A stretch of 5,746 bases of DNA, taken from Gemmatimonadota bacterium (GTDB taxonomy: Bacteria > ARS69). Positions within the stretch are counted from its first letter, which is position 1. Every line of letters begins with the position of its first letter. The position numbers and the translations under genes were made by a program. The notes below the pieces were generated by a model. The model did no database searches, was not told the DNA's origin, and worked only from the letters and a program-made list of their open reading frames with translations. Location: positions 1 through 5,746 of the forward strand of contig JAGQIB010000076.1 in the NCBI GenBank assembly GCA_020431545.1, written 5' to 3'. Shown piece by piece: positions 1 to 5,746 of the stretch.

Positions 1-2012
1 TGCTCGGACTCCAGCGACTCCGCGGCGAACAGGGGAATGAGGCCCACCATGGAGCGAACCCGCAGCGGCGTCGACGCGCCCTGTGCGCGGAGATGGTCGT
101 AGTAAAAGCCGTCGGCCTCGTCCCAGAGCCCCGCGCCGCCGAGCTCGTTCATCGCCTGGGCGATGCGTACGAAGTGCTCGAAGAACTTCGACGCGATCCC
201 TTCGTACGCGTCGTTCTCGCGCGCGAGCTCCAGCGCGATCGCGAGCATCGTGGAGGAGTAGAACGCCATCCAGGCGGTGGCGTCCGCCTGTTCCAGCGTG
301 CCGCCGCCGGCGATCGGACGCGACCGGTCGAACAGGCCGATGTTGTCGAGTCCGAGGAACCCGCCCGTGAACAGGTTGTCGCCTTCGACGTCCTCGCGAT
401 TCACCCACCACGTGAAGTTGATGACGCACTTGTGGAACGCACTCTCGAGGAACGCCCGGTCCGGCGGCCCGTCCCGCTCTCCGGTGAGCTGGTAGACGCG
501 CCACGCCGCCCAGGCGTGGACGGGCGGATTGACGGCGCCGAAGTCGTACTCGTACGCGGGGAGCTGGCCGCTCGGGTTCATGTACCACTCCCGGCACAGT
601 CGCAGGAGCTGGTCCTTCGCGTGCTCGGGGTCGATGCGCGCGAGCGCCACGCAGTGGAACGCGAGATCCCAGGCCGCGAACCAGGGGTACTCCCACTTGT
701 CCGGCACCGAGAGGACGTCGCGCGCGTGGACGTGACGCCACGGGTGATTGCGCCCGCGGCGCCGCGACTCCGGCGGGGACGGCTGGGCCGGATCCCCCTC
801 CAGCCAGGTCTCCACGGCGTACTGGTAGAACTGGCGCGACCAGAGGAGTCCCGCGTCCGCCTGCCGGACGATCCGCCTCTCGTCGTCGTCGAGCGGGGCC
901 GACCGCGCCGACGCGTGGAACTCGTCGGCTTCCCGGCGACGTCGCTCGAACGTGCGCGTGAACGAATCGCCGAACCGCTCCCCCGCCGGCGGCGACGTCT
1001 CCTCGACGGCGGTCCAGCGGAGACGGATCGTCACGTCGCCTCCGGGGGGCACCGTGGCGACGTACCAGGCCGCGGCCTTCGTCCCCTCCTCGGCGGGATT
1101 CACCGCGCCGTCCTCGCCCCCGACGACGCGGCGGTGGAACGCGTCCTTCACGAACGGCGACGCGTTCGGGGTCCCGAACAGACGCTGCGTGTCCGACTCG
1201 TTCTCCGTGAACAGCCACCGCGGGAGCTGCGAATCGAGATGGTCCGCGTCGAGTCGGTAGCGGCCGAGCGACGGATGATCGATCGAGAGCGTCGCCTCTC
1301 CCTCGCGCGCGATGCGGCCCCGGGACCAGTAGTCCTCCCCCGTGCGGCCCCACGCCCAGGTGTTCCGGAACCAGACCGTGGGGAGCACGTGGATCGGGGC
1401 GGGATCGGGACCGCGGTTCACGACCCGCACGCGCACGAGAACGTCCTCCACCTCCGCCTTCGCGTACTCCACACAGACGTCGAAGTACCGGTTCTCCGCG
1501 AGGATCCCCGTGTCCTCGAGCTCGTACTCCGGGTCCGTGAGCGTGCGCCGGCCGTTCTCCTCCACGAGGCGCGCGTAGGGGAACTCGTTCTGCGGGTACA
1601 CGTAGCGGGCGCGCAGGTACGACGAGGTCGGCGTCGCGTCCAGGTAGTAGTAGAGCTCCTTCACGTCCTCGCCGTGGTTCCCCTCGGGATTCGTGAGTCC
1701 GAACAGACGTTCCTTGAGCAGGAAGTCCTTTCCGTTCCAGAGCGCGAGCGCGAAGCACATGCGGCACTCGCGGTCGGTGAACCCGAGCAGACCGTCTTCT
1801 CCCCAGCGGTACGCGCGGCGGCACGCGTCGTCGTGCGTGAAGGAGCGCCACGCGTCGCCGTCCGCGGAATAGTCCTCCCGCACGGTCCCCCACTGGCGCT
1901 CGGCGAGGTACGGCCCCCACCGCATCCAGTTGCGCTCCCGGGCGCGGGCCTCCGCCATCCGCCGACGTTCGGCGCCGATCTCCGTTCCGTCGGGAGCGTG
2001 CGGGGGCGTCAA
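1..2012 (-). CDS. MGH1-like / GH63-related glucosidase, N-terminal 670 residues (3' end outside window)
   Basis: Probable glycoside hydrolase of the family commonly annotated as 'glucosidase', related to GH63 and MGH1-like (mannosylglycerate hydrolase-like) enzymes and to yeast YMR196W. Substrate unproven; glucosides such as alpha-glucans or glucosylglycerate are plausible. I translated the frame by hand from 2012 to 3 and it has no stop or frameshift. Family blocks in order: RWGPYLAERQWGTVREDYS at 31-49, EGNHGEDVKE at 110-119, HVLPTVWFRNTW at 208-219 in a beta-sandwich N-terminal region, then an (alpha/alpha)6 barrel with KWEYPWFAAWD at 439-449, where Asp449 is the likely general acid, and LWDEADGFYYD at 629-639. 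The family is usually near 870-900 residues, so about 200 residues, probably with the catalytic base, lie off the left edge. The start chosen is TTG at 2012: it overlaps the pgl stop as TTGA and sits 7 bases after GAGGAGG. The ATG at 1958 has no comparable site. No signal peptide is seen, so it is probably cytosolic. Confidence 0.93.
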   Translation of the reverse strand, partial: MTPPHAPDGTEIGAERRRMAEARARERNWMRWGPYLAERQWGTVREDYSADGDAWRSFTHDDACRRAYRWGEDGLLGFTDRECRMCFALALWNGKDFLLKERLFGLTNPEGNHGEDVKELYYYLDATPTSSYLRARYVYPQNEFPYARLVEENGRRTLTDPEYELEDTGILAENRYFDVCVEYAKAEVEDVLVRVRVVNRGPDPAPIHVLPTVWFRNTWAWGRTGEDYWSRGRIAREGEATLSIDHPSLGRYRLDADHLDSQLPRWLFTENESDTQRLFGTPNASPFVKDAFHRRVVGGEDGAVNPAEEGTKAAAWYVATVPPGGDVTIRLRWTAVEETSPPAGERFGDSFTRTFERRRREADEFHASARSAPLDDDERRIVRQADAGLLWSRQFYQYAVETWLEGDPAQPSPPESRRRGRNHPWRHVHARDVLSVPDKWEYPWFAAWDLAFHCVALARIDPEHAKDQLLRLCREWYMNPSGQLPAYEYDFGAVNPPVHAWAAWRVYQLTGERDGPPDRAFLESAFHKCVINFTWWVNREDVEGDNLFTGGFLGLDNIGLFDRSRPIAGGGTLEQADATAWMAFYSSTMLAIALELARENDAYEGIASKFFEHFVRIAQAMNELGGAGLWDEADGFYYDHLRAQGASTPLRVRSMVGLIPLFAAESLESE

Positions 2013-2734
2013 CGCTCCGCCTCCTCGCCGGCCGCGGCGCGATCGACGAACCACACGTACTCCCCGACCGGCCGGAGTCGCGCGGCCGGCGCGTCGCTCG
2101 CGCCGCCGCGGACGCGCCGCAGGATCGACGTCTTCGACTCCCCCGCCACCAGGAAGGCGACGCAGCGGCTGCTCTCGAGCGCGGGATACGTCAGCGTGAC
2201 GCGGGGCGTCTTGCCCTCGGGGCGCGCCGTCGTGACCCAGCGGGCGCGTTCGGCCAGCGCCTCGGTGCCGGGGAAGAGCGACGCGGTGTGCCCGTCATCG
2301 CCGAGTCCGAGCAGCGTCACGTCGAACAGCGGACGTGCCGGGTCGAGCGCGGGAGCGCCGTAGACGTCCCGGAGCATCTGCTCGTAGGCCGCGGCCGCTC
2401 CGGGCGGCGCCATCTCGCCGGGAATCGGATGGACGTGATCCGGCGCGACCGGCACGTGCGCCAGCAGCTGCCGGCGCGCCATGCCCGAATTGCTTTCCGG
2501 ATCGTCCCCGGGCACGCAACGCTCGTCGCCCCAGTAGAACTCGGTGCGGTGCCAGGGGAAGCGATCGCGCCAGGGAGACGACGCGAGACGCGCATACAGC
2601 GGAGCCGGAGTGTGGCCGCCGGACAGCACGAGACGAAAGGCACCGGATGACGATCGCGCCCGCTCGGTGAGCCACGACGCGACGTGTTCGGCCAGCGCGT
2701 CCGGAGTCGGCAGCACGACGAGGTTTCCGCTCAC
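2009..2734 (-). CDS. pgl: 6-phosphogluconolactonase (DevB/SOL type), complete, 241 aa
   Basis: Hydrolyses 6-phosphoglucono-1,5-lactone, the Zwf product, to 6-phosphogluconate in the cytosol. It belongs to the NagB-like (glucosamine-6-phosphate isomerase/6-phosphogluconolactonase) fold, not to the beta-propeller YbhE type of E. coli. Seen: the phosphate-binding loop LSGGHTP at 37-43, WGDER at 68-72, SNSGMARRQLL at 81-91, and GLGDDGHTASLFPG at 143-156 with His149 as the probable catalytic residue. Arg178 and the ESK triad at 199-201 complete the usual pattern. Lack of an isomerase-specific extension and the GDDGHTASLFP block favour lactonase over a NagB deaminase. Length is normal for the family (about 230-260). 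The GTG start at 2734 overlaps the HAD stop as GTGA and follows GGAGGG by 5 bases; the open frame further upstream reads through the HAD gene out of phase. The C-terminus is Ala/Glu-rich and encodes the Shine-Dalgarno site of the next gene. Confidence 0.96.
   Translation of the reverse strand: MSGNLVVLPTPDALAEHVASWLTERARSSSGAFRLVLSGGHTPAPLYARLASSPWRDRFPWHRTEFYWGDERCVPGDDPESNSGMARRQLLAHVPVAPDHVHPIPGEMAPPGAAAAYEQMLRDVYGAPALDPARPLFDVTLLGLGDDGHTASLFPGTEALAERARWVTTARPEGKTPRVTLTYPALESSRCVAFLVAGESKTSILRRVRGGASDAPAARLRPVGEYVWFVDRAAAGEEAER
2020..2026 (-). promoter_or_regulatory. Strong Shine-Dalgarno site for the glucosidase gene
   Basis: GAGGAGG on the minus strand, containing a full AGGAGG, lies 7 bases before the TTG at 2012, inside the Glu-Glu-Ala-Glu-Arg end of pgl. 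It is the best ribosome binding site in the window and is the main reason to choose the rare TTG start over the ATG 54 bases downstream. Confidence 0.75.
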
Positions 2735-3552
2735 GGGTTCCCTCCGGCCGCCCCCGCGAGCACGTGCTCCTCGATCGCCCGCGCGAACCCCTCCCGGTCG
2801 CAGGACTCGGTCACCGCGTCGGCGACCGCCCGCACCTCCTCGGAGGCATTGCCCATCGCGATCGACCGACCGGACTCCTCGAACATGCGAACGTCGTTCG
2901 GCCCGTCGCCGATCGTGAGAATCTCGGCCGGAGGAATCCGGAGCTGCCGGGCGAGGTACCGCACGACCGCGCCCTTGTTCGCGTCTCGGTGGGTCACGTC
3001 CACGTAGTACGGTTGCGATCGGCTCGCGGATGCTTCGCCGTCGCACGCGCTCTGCAGACGACTCTCGCAGGCCCTCACCGCATCGGGGTCGTCTCCCACT
3101 CCCACCAGCTTCACCACGGACCGGAGCTCCGCGTCGAGATCCCGGGCGACGATCGCCGGGAATCCCACCGTGGACTGCTCGCGCTCGACGTGCGGCGCCG
3201 ACGCGTCCGAGAGGATCCATTCCCGCTCGCGGTAGATCCAGGGGTCGAGCCGGTGCTCCCGGAGGATCGACAGGGCGCGGGCGGCCACGTCGCGGGAGAT
3301 CGTGTGCCGAGAGAGCACGTGAAGTCCGCGATCCGCGATCACGCCCCCGTTGAACGCCGCGACCGGCGTGTCGATCGCGAGCGGCTCGACGAGAGCCGTC
3401 AGGCCGCGCGGCGGCCGACCGCTCACGATCGCGAACCGGACTCCGCGCGAGCGGAGCGCCGCGACGGCGGACCGCGCGCGTGACGTCAGCACCTTGTCGT
3501 GATCGAGGAGCGTCCCGTCCACGTCGCTGAGCACGAGGGAGACGCGGGGCAT
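2731..3552 (-). CDS. HAD-superfamily hydrolase, Cof/IIB type, 273 aa (substrate unknown)
   Basis: A probable Mg-dependent phosphatase of the haloacid dehalogenase superfamily. All four HAD motifs are present: motif I DVDGT at 10-14 (nucleophile Asp10, acid/base Asp12), motif II IVSGR at 42-46 (Ser44), motif III Lys193 in ANKG, and motif IV GDGPND at 215-220 (metal ligands Asp216 and Asp220). The roughly 110 residues between motifs II and III fit a C2-type cap, as in Cof/YbiV sugar phosphatases and the mannosyl-3-phosphoglycerate phosphatase relatives. IAMGNA at 231-236 is also typical of Cof proteins. The ATG at 3552 lies 2 bases after the zwf stop and 7 bases after GGAAGG; the stop overlaps the pgl start by 4 bases. 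Placement between zwf and pgl suggests action on a phosphorylated sugar or sugar acid, or removal of a side product, but this is inference. It is neither OpcA nor a lactonase. The family is certain; the substrate is not. Confidence 0.92.
   Translation of the reverse strand: MPRVSLVLSDVDGTLLDHDKVLTSRARSAVAALRSRGVRFAIVSGRPPRGLTALVEPLAIDTPVAAFNGGVIADRGLHVLSRHTISRDVAARALSILREHRLDPWIYREREWILSDASAPHVEREQSTVGFPAIVARDLDAELRSVVKLVGVGDDPDAVRACESRLQSACDGEASASRSQPYYVDVTHRDANKGAVVRYLARQLRIPPAEILTIGDGPNDVRMFEESGRSIAMGNASEEVRAVADAVTESCDREGFARAIEEHVLAGAAGGNP
2740..2745 (-). promoter_or_regulatory. Ribosome binding site for pgl
   Basis: GGAGGG on the minus strand, 5 bases before the GTG at 2734, encoded in the last Gly-Gly-Asn-Pro codons of the HAD gene. 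It decides for the GTG start that overlaps the HAD stop. Confidence 0.7.
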
Positions 3553-3554
3553 CG

Positions 3555-5147
3555 CTACACCTTCCGGTGGCGGACCAGCGGACGCCAGTCGTTGCCGTCG
3601 CGGGCGATGAGCCGGCCCGCCGCCTCGGGGCCATCCGTTCCCGCGGCGTAGCCCGGCAACGCGCCGGGGCCGGCGTTGCCCCAGGCGTCGAGGATCGGCT
3701 GCACGACCTGCCAGCCCGCCTCGACGTTGTCCGCGCGCTGGAACAACGTCGCGTCGCCGATCATGCAGTCGTACAGCAGGGTCTCGTATCCCGTGTTCGG
3801 CGCCATCTCGAAGTAGTCCTCGTACGCGAAGTCCATCCGGACGTCGCCGAGCACGAGGCGCGGCCCCGGATGCTTCGCCCCGAACTCGAGCGCGATGCCC
3901 TCGTTCGGCTGGATCCGCAGGATCAGCCAGTTCGGCGTCAGCCGGCGGACCGGAGTCGAACGGAAGAGCGCGAGGGGCGCCTGGCGGAACCGGATCGCGA
4001 TCTCCGTCTTGCGGCACGCGAGGCGCTTGCCGGTGCGGAGGTAGAACGGAACGCCGGCCCAGCGCCAGGTGTCGATCAGCAGCCGCGACCCGACGTAGGT
4101 CTCCACGTCGGAGCGATCCGCGACGTCCGGCTCCTCGCGGTACCCGACCACGGGGCGACCGTCCACGGTGCCGGCCGCGTACTGCCCGCGCACCGTGGCG
4201 CTCAGGCACTCGTGCTCGCTCATCGGCCGGACCGCCTCCAGCAGCTCCGCCTTCTCGTTCCGGATCGCGTCCGCGGAGAACGAGCTCGGCGGCTCCATCG
4301 CCGTCATCGCGAGGAGCTGGAACACGTGGTTCGGCACCATGTCCCGCAGCGCGCCGGTCCGCTCGTAGAACTTCGCCCGGTGCTCCACGCCGATCGTCTC
4401 CGCCACCGTGATCTGCACGTGCTCGATGTGGTCTCGGTTCCAGAGCGGCTCGAACAGACCGTTCGCGAAGCGCAGCATCAGGATGTTCTGGACGGTCTCC
4501 TTCCCGAGGAAGTGATCGATGCGGTAGATCTGATGCTCGGCGAGGGTCCGCAGGATGCGCGCGTTCAGCTCGCGTGCCGAATCGAGGTCGTGGCCGAACG
4601 GCTTCTCGATCACGACCCGGCGCCACCGCCCCTCCGATTCGCGGGTGAGCCCGGCGGCCCCCAGACCGTCGACCGCGGTCCCGAAAAAGCGGTCCGCCAC
4701 GGCGAGATAGAAGAGGTAGTTGCCGCCGGTGGCCGCGGTGCGATCGAGCTCCTCGAGATGGGCCTTCACGCGCTCGTAGCACGCGGGATCGTTCAGATCG
4801 CCCGCCACGTAACTCATGCGATCCCGGAGCCAGCTCCATGCCGCCTCGTCGATTCGCTCGGCGTCGAACTCGCTTCCCTTCGCGCCGACGAACCCGTCGA
4901 TCGTCTCCGTGAGCTTCGACCGCCAGTCGTCGGTCGACTGCTCGACGAGATCCACGCCCACGAGACGGAACGTCTCGGGCAGGCGCTTCGCCACGACCAG
5001 GTTGTACAGGGCGGGGACGACCAGACGCTTCGTGAGGTCGCCGGCCGCGCCGAAGAGCACCACGGCGCAGGGGGGCGCCACCGGGACTTCGTCGGGTTCC
5101 TCGGACGTTTCGTCCGCGGAAGCATCGAGGCACCGCGTGTCGCTCAC
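3555..5147 (-). CDS. zwf: Glucose-6-phosphate dehydrogenase, complete, 530 aa
   Basis: Oxidises glucose-6-phosphate to 6-phosphoglucono-1,5-lactone with reduction of NADP+ (or NAD+), the first step of the oxidative pentose phosphate and Entner-Doudoroff routes, in the cytosol. Seen: the N-terminal dinucleotide-binding loop GAAGDLTKR at 33-41, EKPFGHDL at 181-188, the substrate-binding signature RIDHFLGKE at 209-217, and DMVPNH at 269-274. His274 lies 62 residues after His212, the same spacing as the His178/His240 pair of the Leuconostoc enzyme, so it is the likely catalytic base. The GTG start at 5147 is chosen because it overlaps the pgi stop as GTGA and has a purine-rich AGGGGAAGGG just upstream. 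The frame remains open further upstream, but that sequence is an out-of-phase reading of pgi. The protein begins with about 25 acidic, low-complexity residues before the Rossmann strand, slightly longer than typical, which accounts for 530 residues against the usual 480-510. Cofactor preference cannot be settled by eye. Confidence 0.98.
   Translation of the reverse strand: MSDTRCLDASADETSEEPDEVPVAPPCAVVLFGAAGDLTKRLVVPALYNLVVAKRLPETFRLVGVDLVEQSTDDWRSKLTETIDGFVGAKGSEFDAERIDEAAWSWLRDRMSYVAGDLNDPACYERVKAHLEELDRTAATGGNYLFYLAVADRFFGTAVDGLGAAGLTRESEGRWRRVVIEKPFGHDLDSARELNARILRTLAEHQIYRIDHFLGKETVQNILMLRFANGLFEPLWNRDHIEHVQITVAETIGVEHRAKFYERTGALRDMVPNHVFQLLAMTAMEPPSSFSADAIRNEKAELLEAVRPMSEHECLSATVRGQYAAGTVDGRPVVGYREEPDVADRSDVETYVGSRLLIDTWRWAGVPFYLRTGKRLACRKTEIAIRFRQAPLALFRSTPVRRLTPNWLILRIQPNEGIALEFGAKHPGPRLVLGDVRMDFAYEDYFEMAPNTGYETLLYDCMIGDATLFQRADNVEAGWQVVQPILDAWGNAGPGALPGYAAGTDGPEAAGRLIARDGNDWRPLVRHRKV
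3560..3565 (-). promoter_or_regulatory. Ribosome binding site for the HAD hydrolase gene
   Basis: GGAAGG on the minus strand, 7 bases before the ATG at 3552 and inside the final zwf codons. The zwf TAG stop lies between the site and the ATG, so termination and initiation happen within one ribosome footprint. Confidence 0.6.
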
Positions 5148-5746
5148 GAGCCCTTCCCCTCTCGTCGCAACCGACGAACCCGCCGGATCAGAGCGTTCGT
5201 GGAGGAGTCGTGTGCGGGCGGCGGCGGCTCCGCCCCCGCGAGCTCGGGCACGATGCGCTGGGCGAGCACCTTGCCGAGCTCCACCCCCCACTGGTCGAAC
5301 GAGTCCACGTCCCACACGATTCCCTGCGTGAACACCGAGTGCTCGTACAGCGCCACGAGCTCGCCGAGCGTGCGCGGCGTGAGACGATCGAGCAGCAGCA
5401 CGTTCGACGGGCGGTTGCCCGCGAACACGCGATGCGGCACGCGTGCCTCCGGGGTTCCCTCCGCACGCACCTCCGCCTCCGTCTTGCCGAACGCGAGCGC
5501 CTCGGCCTGCGCGAGCACGTTCGCGAGCAGCAGCTCGTGGTGCGGTCCGATCGGATTCAGGGAGTTCGCGAACGCGAGGAAGTCGCACGGGATGAGACGG
5601 GTTCCCTGGTGGATGAGCTGGTAGAACGAGTGCTGGCCGTTCGTTCCCGGCTCGCCCCAGTACACCGGGCCGGTGGCGTACTCCACGGGCCGGCCCGCGA
5701 GCGTCACGCCCTTGCCGTTGCTCTCCATCGTGAGCTGCTGCAGGTA
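5144..5746 (-). CDS. pgi: Glucose-6-phosphate isomerase, C-terminal 200 residues (5' end outside window)
   Basis: Cytosolic enzyme that interconverts glucose-6-phosphate and fructose-6-phosphate. The frame is open to the right edge, so the gene starts outside the window; the internal ATG at 5728 (MESNGK) is not the start, because the conserved YLQQLTMESNGK block reads through it. In fragment numbering, WGEPGTNGQHSFYQLIHQGT spans 30-49 and carries the active-site His39. GIVWDVDSFDQWGVELGK, the second phosphoglucose isomerase signature, ends at the catalytic Lys159. HDSSTNALI near the C-terminus also matches the long E. coli-type Pgi. The fragment corresponds to roughly the last third of a usual 540-550 residue enzyme. 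A short Pro-rich linker (AEPPPP) precedes the C-terminal helix. Its TGA stop overlaps the zwf GTG start by 4 bases, so the two genes are probably cotranscribed and translationally coupled. No motif is missing in the visible part. Confidence 0.97.
   Translation of the reverse strand, partial: YLQQLTMESNGKGVTLAGRPVEYATGPVYWGEPGTNGQHSFYQLIHQGTRLIPCDFLAFANSLNPIGPHHELLLANVLAQAEALAFGKTEAEVRAEGTPEARVPHRVFAGNRPSNVLLLDRLTPRTLGELVALYEHSVFTQGIVWDVDSFDQWGVELGKVLAQRIVPELAGAEPPPPAHDSSTNALIRRVRRLRREGKGS
5151..5160 (-). promoter_or_regulatory. Ribosome binding region for zwf
   Basis: On the minus strand this reads AGGGGAAGGG, ending 3 bases before the GTG at 5147, with the AGGGGA half 7 bases away. It lies within the last codons of pgi (Arg-Glu-Gly-Lys-Gly). 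Together with the GTGA overlap it fixes the zwf start and suggests that ribosomes finishing pgi reinitiate on zwf. Confidence 0.65.

Noticed and set aside
93..2363. Long plus-strand open frame of 756 codons opposite the glucosidase and pgl
   Set aside because: Its codons are exactly antiparallel to the glucosidase codons. It stays open because the glucosidase uses no TTA, CTA or TCA codon over 670 codons, as expected in very GC-rich DNA. Its translation shows no recognisable domain, while the minus strand matches a known family throughout.
3553..3554. Possible site for a promoter or terminator between zwf and the HAD gene
   Set aside because: Only 2 bases separate the genes, and I saw no hairpin followed by a T-run here or at any other junction.
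2009..3634. A minus-strand frame of 541 codons suggesting an N-terminally extended lactonase
   Set aside because: The extra 300 codons are an out-of-phase reading of the HAD gene. The GTG at 2734, with GGAGGG upstream and family-like length, is the true start.
2731..5133. A single 800-residue minus-strand frame suggesting a fusion protein ending in the HAD domain
   Set aside because: The part upstream of 3552 is zwf read in the wrong phase (Arg/Gly-rich, no motifs). A good ribosome binding site and ATG mark the true HAD start.
3567..5624. Long plus-strand open frame of 685 codons opposite zwf and the pgi end
   Set aside because: It is also codon-aligned antisense to zwf. The product is Arg/Val/His-rich without family motifs, and the minus strand carries complete Zwf and Pgi signatures.
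1..5746. Mobile elements, CRISPR repeats, tRNA/rRNA genes or phage genes
   Set aside because: I saw no direct or inverted repeat arrays, transposase motifs or RNA gene signatures. The whole window is filled by five metabolic genes of uniform base composition.

Overview
The window holds a tightly packed five-gene block, all on the minus strand, with no gap longer than 2 bases. In transcription order (right to left) it reads: the 3' end of pgi (glucose-6-phosphate isomerase), zwf (glucose-6-phosphate dehydrogenase), a Cof-type HAD phosphatase, pgl (6-phosphogluconolactonase) and a large GH63/MGH1-like glucosidase cut by the left edge. The DNA is very GC-rich, proteins are Ala/Arg/Glu-rich, and GTG and TTG serve as starts. 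This suggests a high-GC bacterium, but nothing in the window fixes a phylum.

Layout: pgi 5144-5746 (right end cut, so the N-terminal part is missing), zwf 3555-5147, HAD 2731-3552, pgl 2009-2734, glucosidase 1-2012 (C-terminal part missing). Three junctions are 4-base stop/start overlaps (GTGA, GTGA, TTGA) and the fourth leaves 2 bases. Each downstream start has a purine-rich Shine-Dalgarno-like stretch inside the end of the preceding gene. No promoter or terminator is visible; the operon begins and probably ends outside the window.

Working together: Pgi interconverts fructose-6-P and glucose-6-P, Zwf oxidises glucose-6-P to 6-phosphoglucono-lactone with production of NAD(P)H, and Pgl hydrolyses the lactone to 6-phosphogluconate. 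This is the entry to the oxidative pentose phosphate or Entner-Doudoroff route. The glucosidase may feed free glucose from a glucoside into the same pool, and the HAD enzyme may act on a related sugar phosphate; both of these roles are inference. The next enzymes (gnd, or edd/eda) and a glucokinase are not in the window.

I found no mobile element, CRISPR array, RNA gene or clearly new system. The points worth a second look are the HAD enzyme between zwf and pgl, the coupling of an MGH1-like glucosidase to central carbon enzymes, and the TTG start of that glucosidase.
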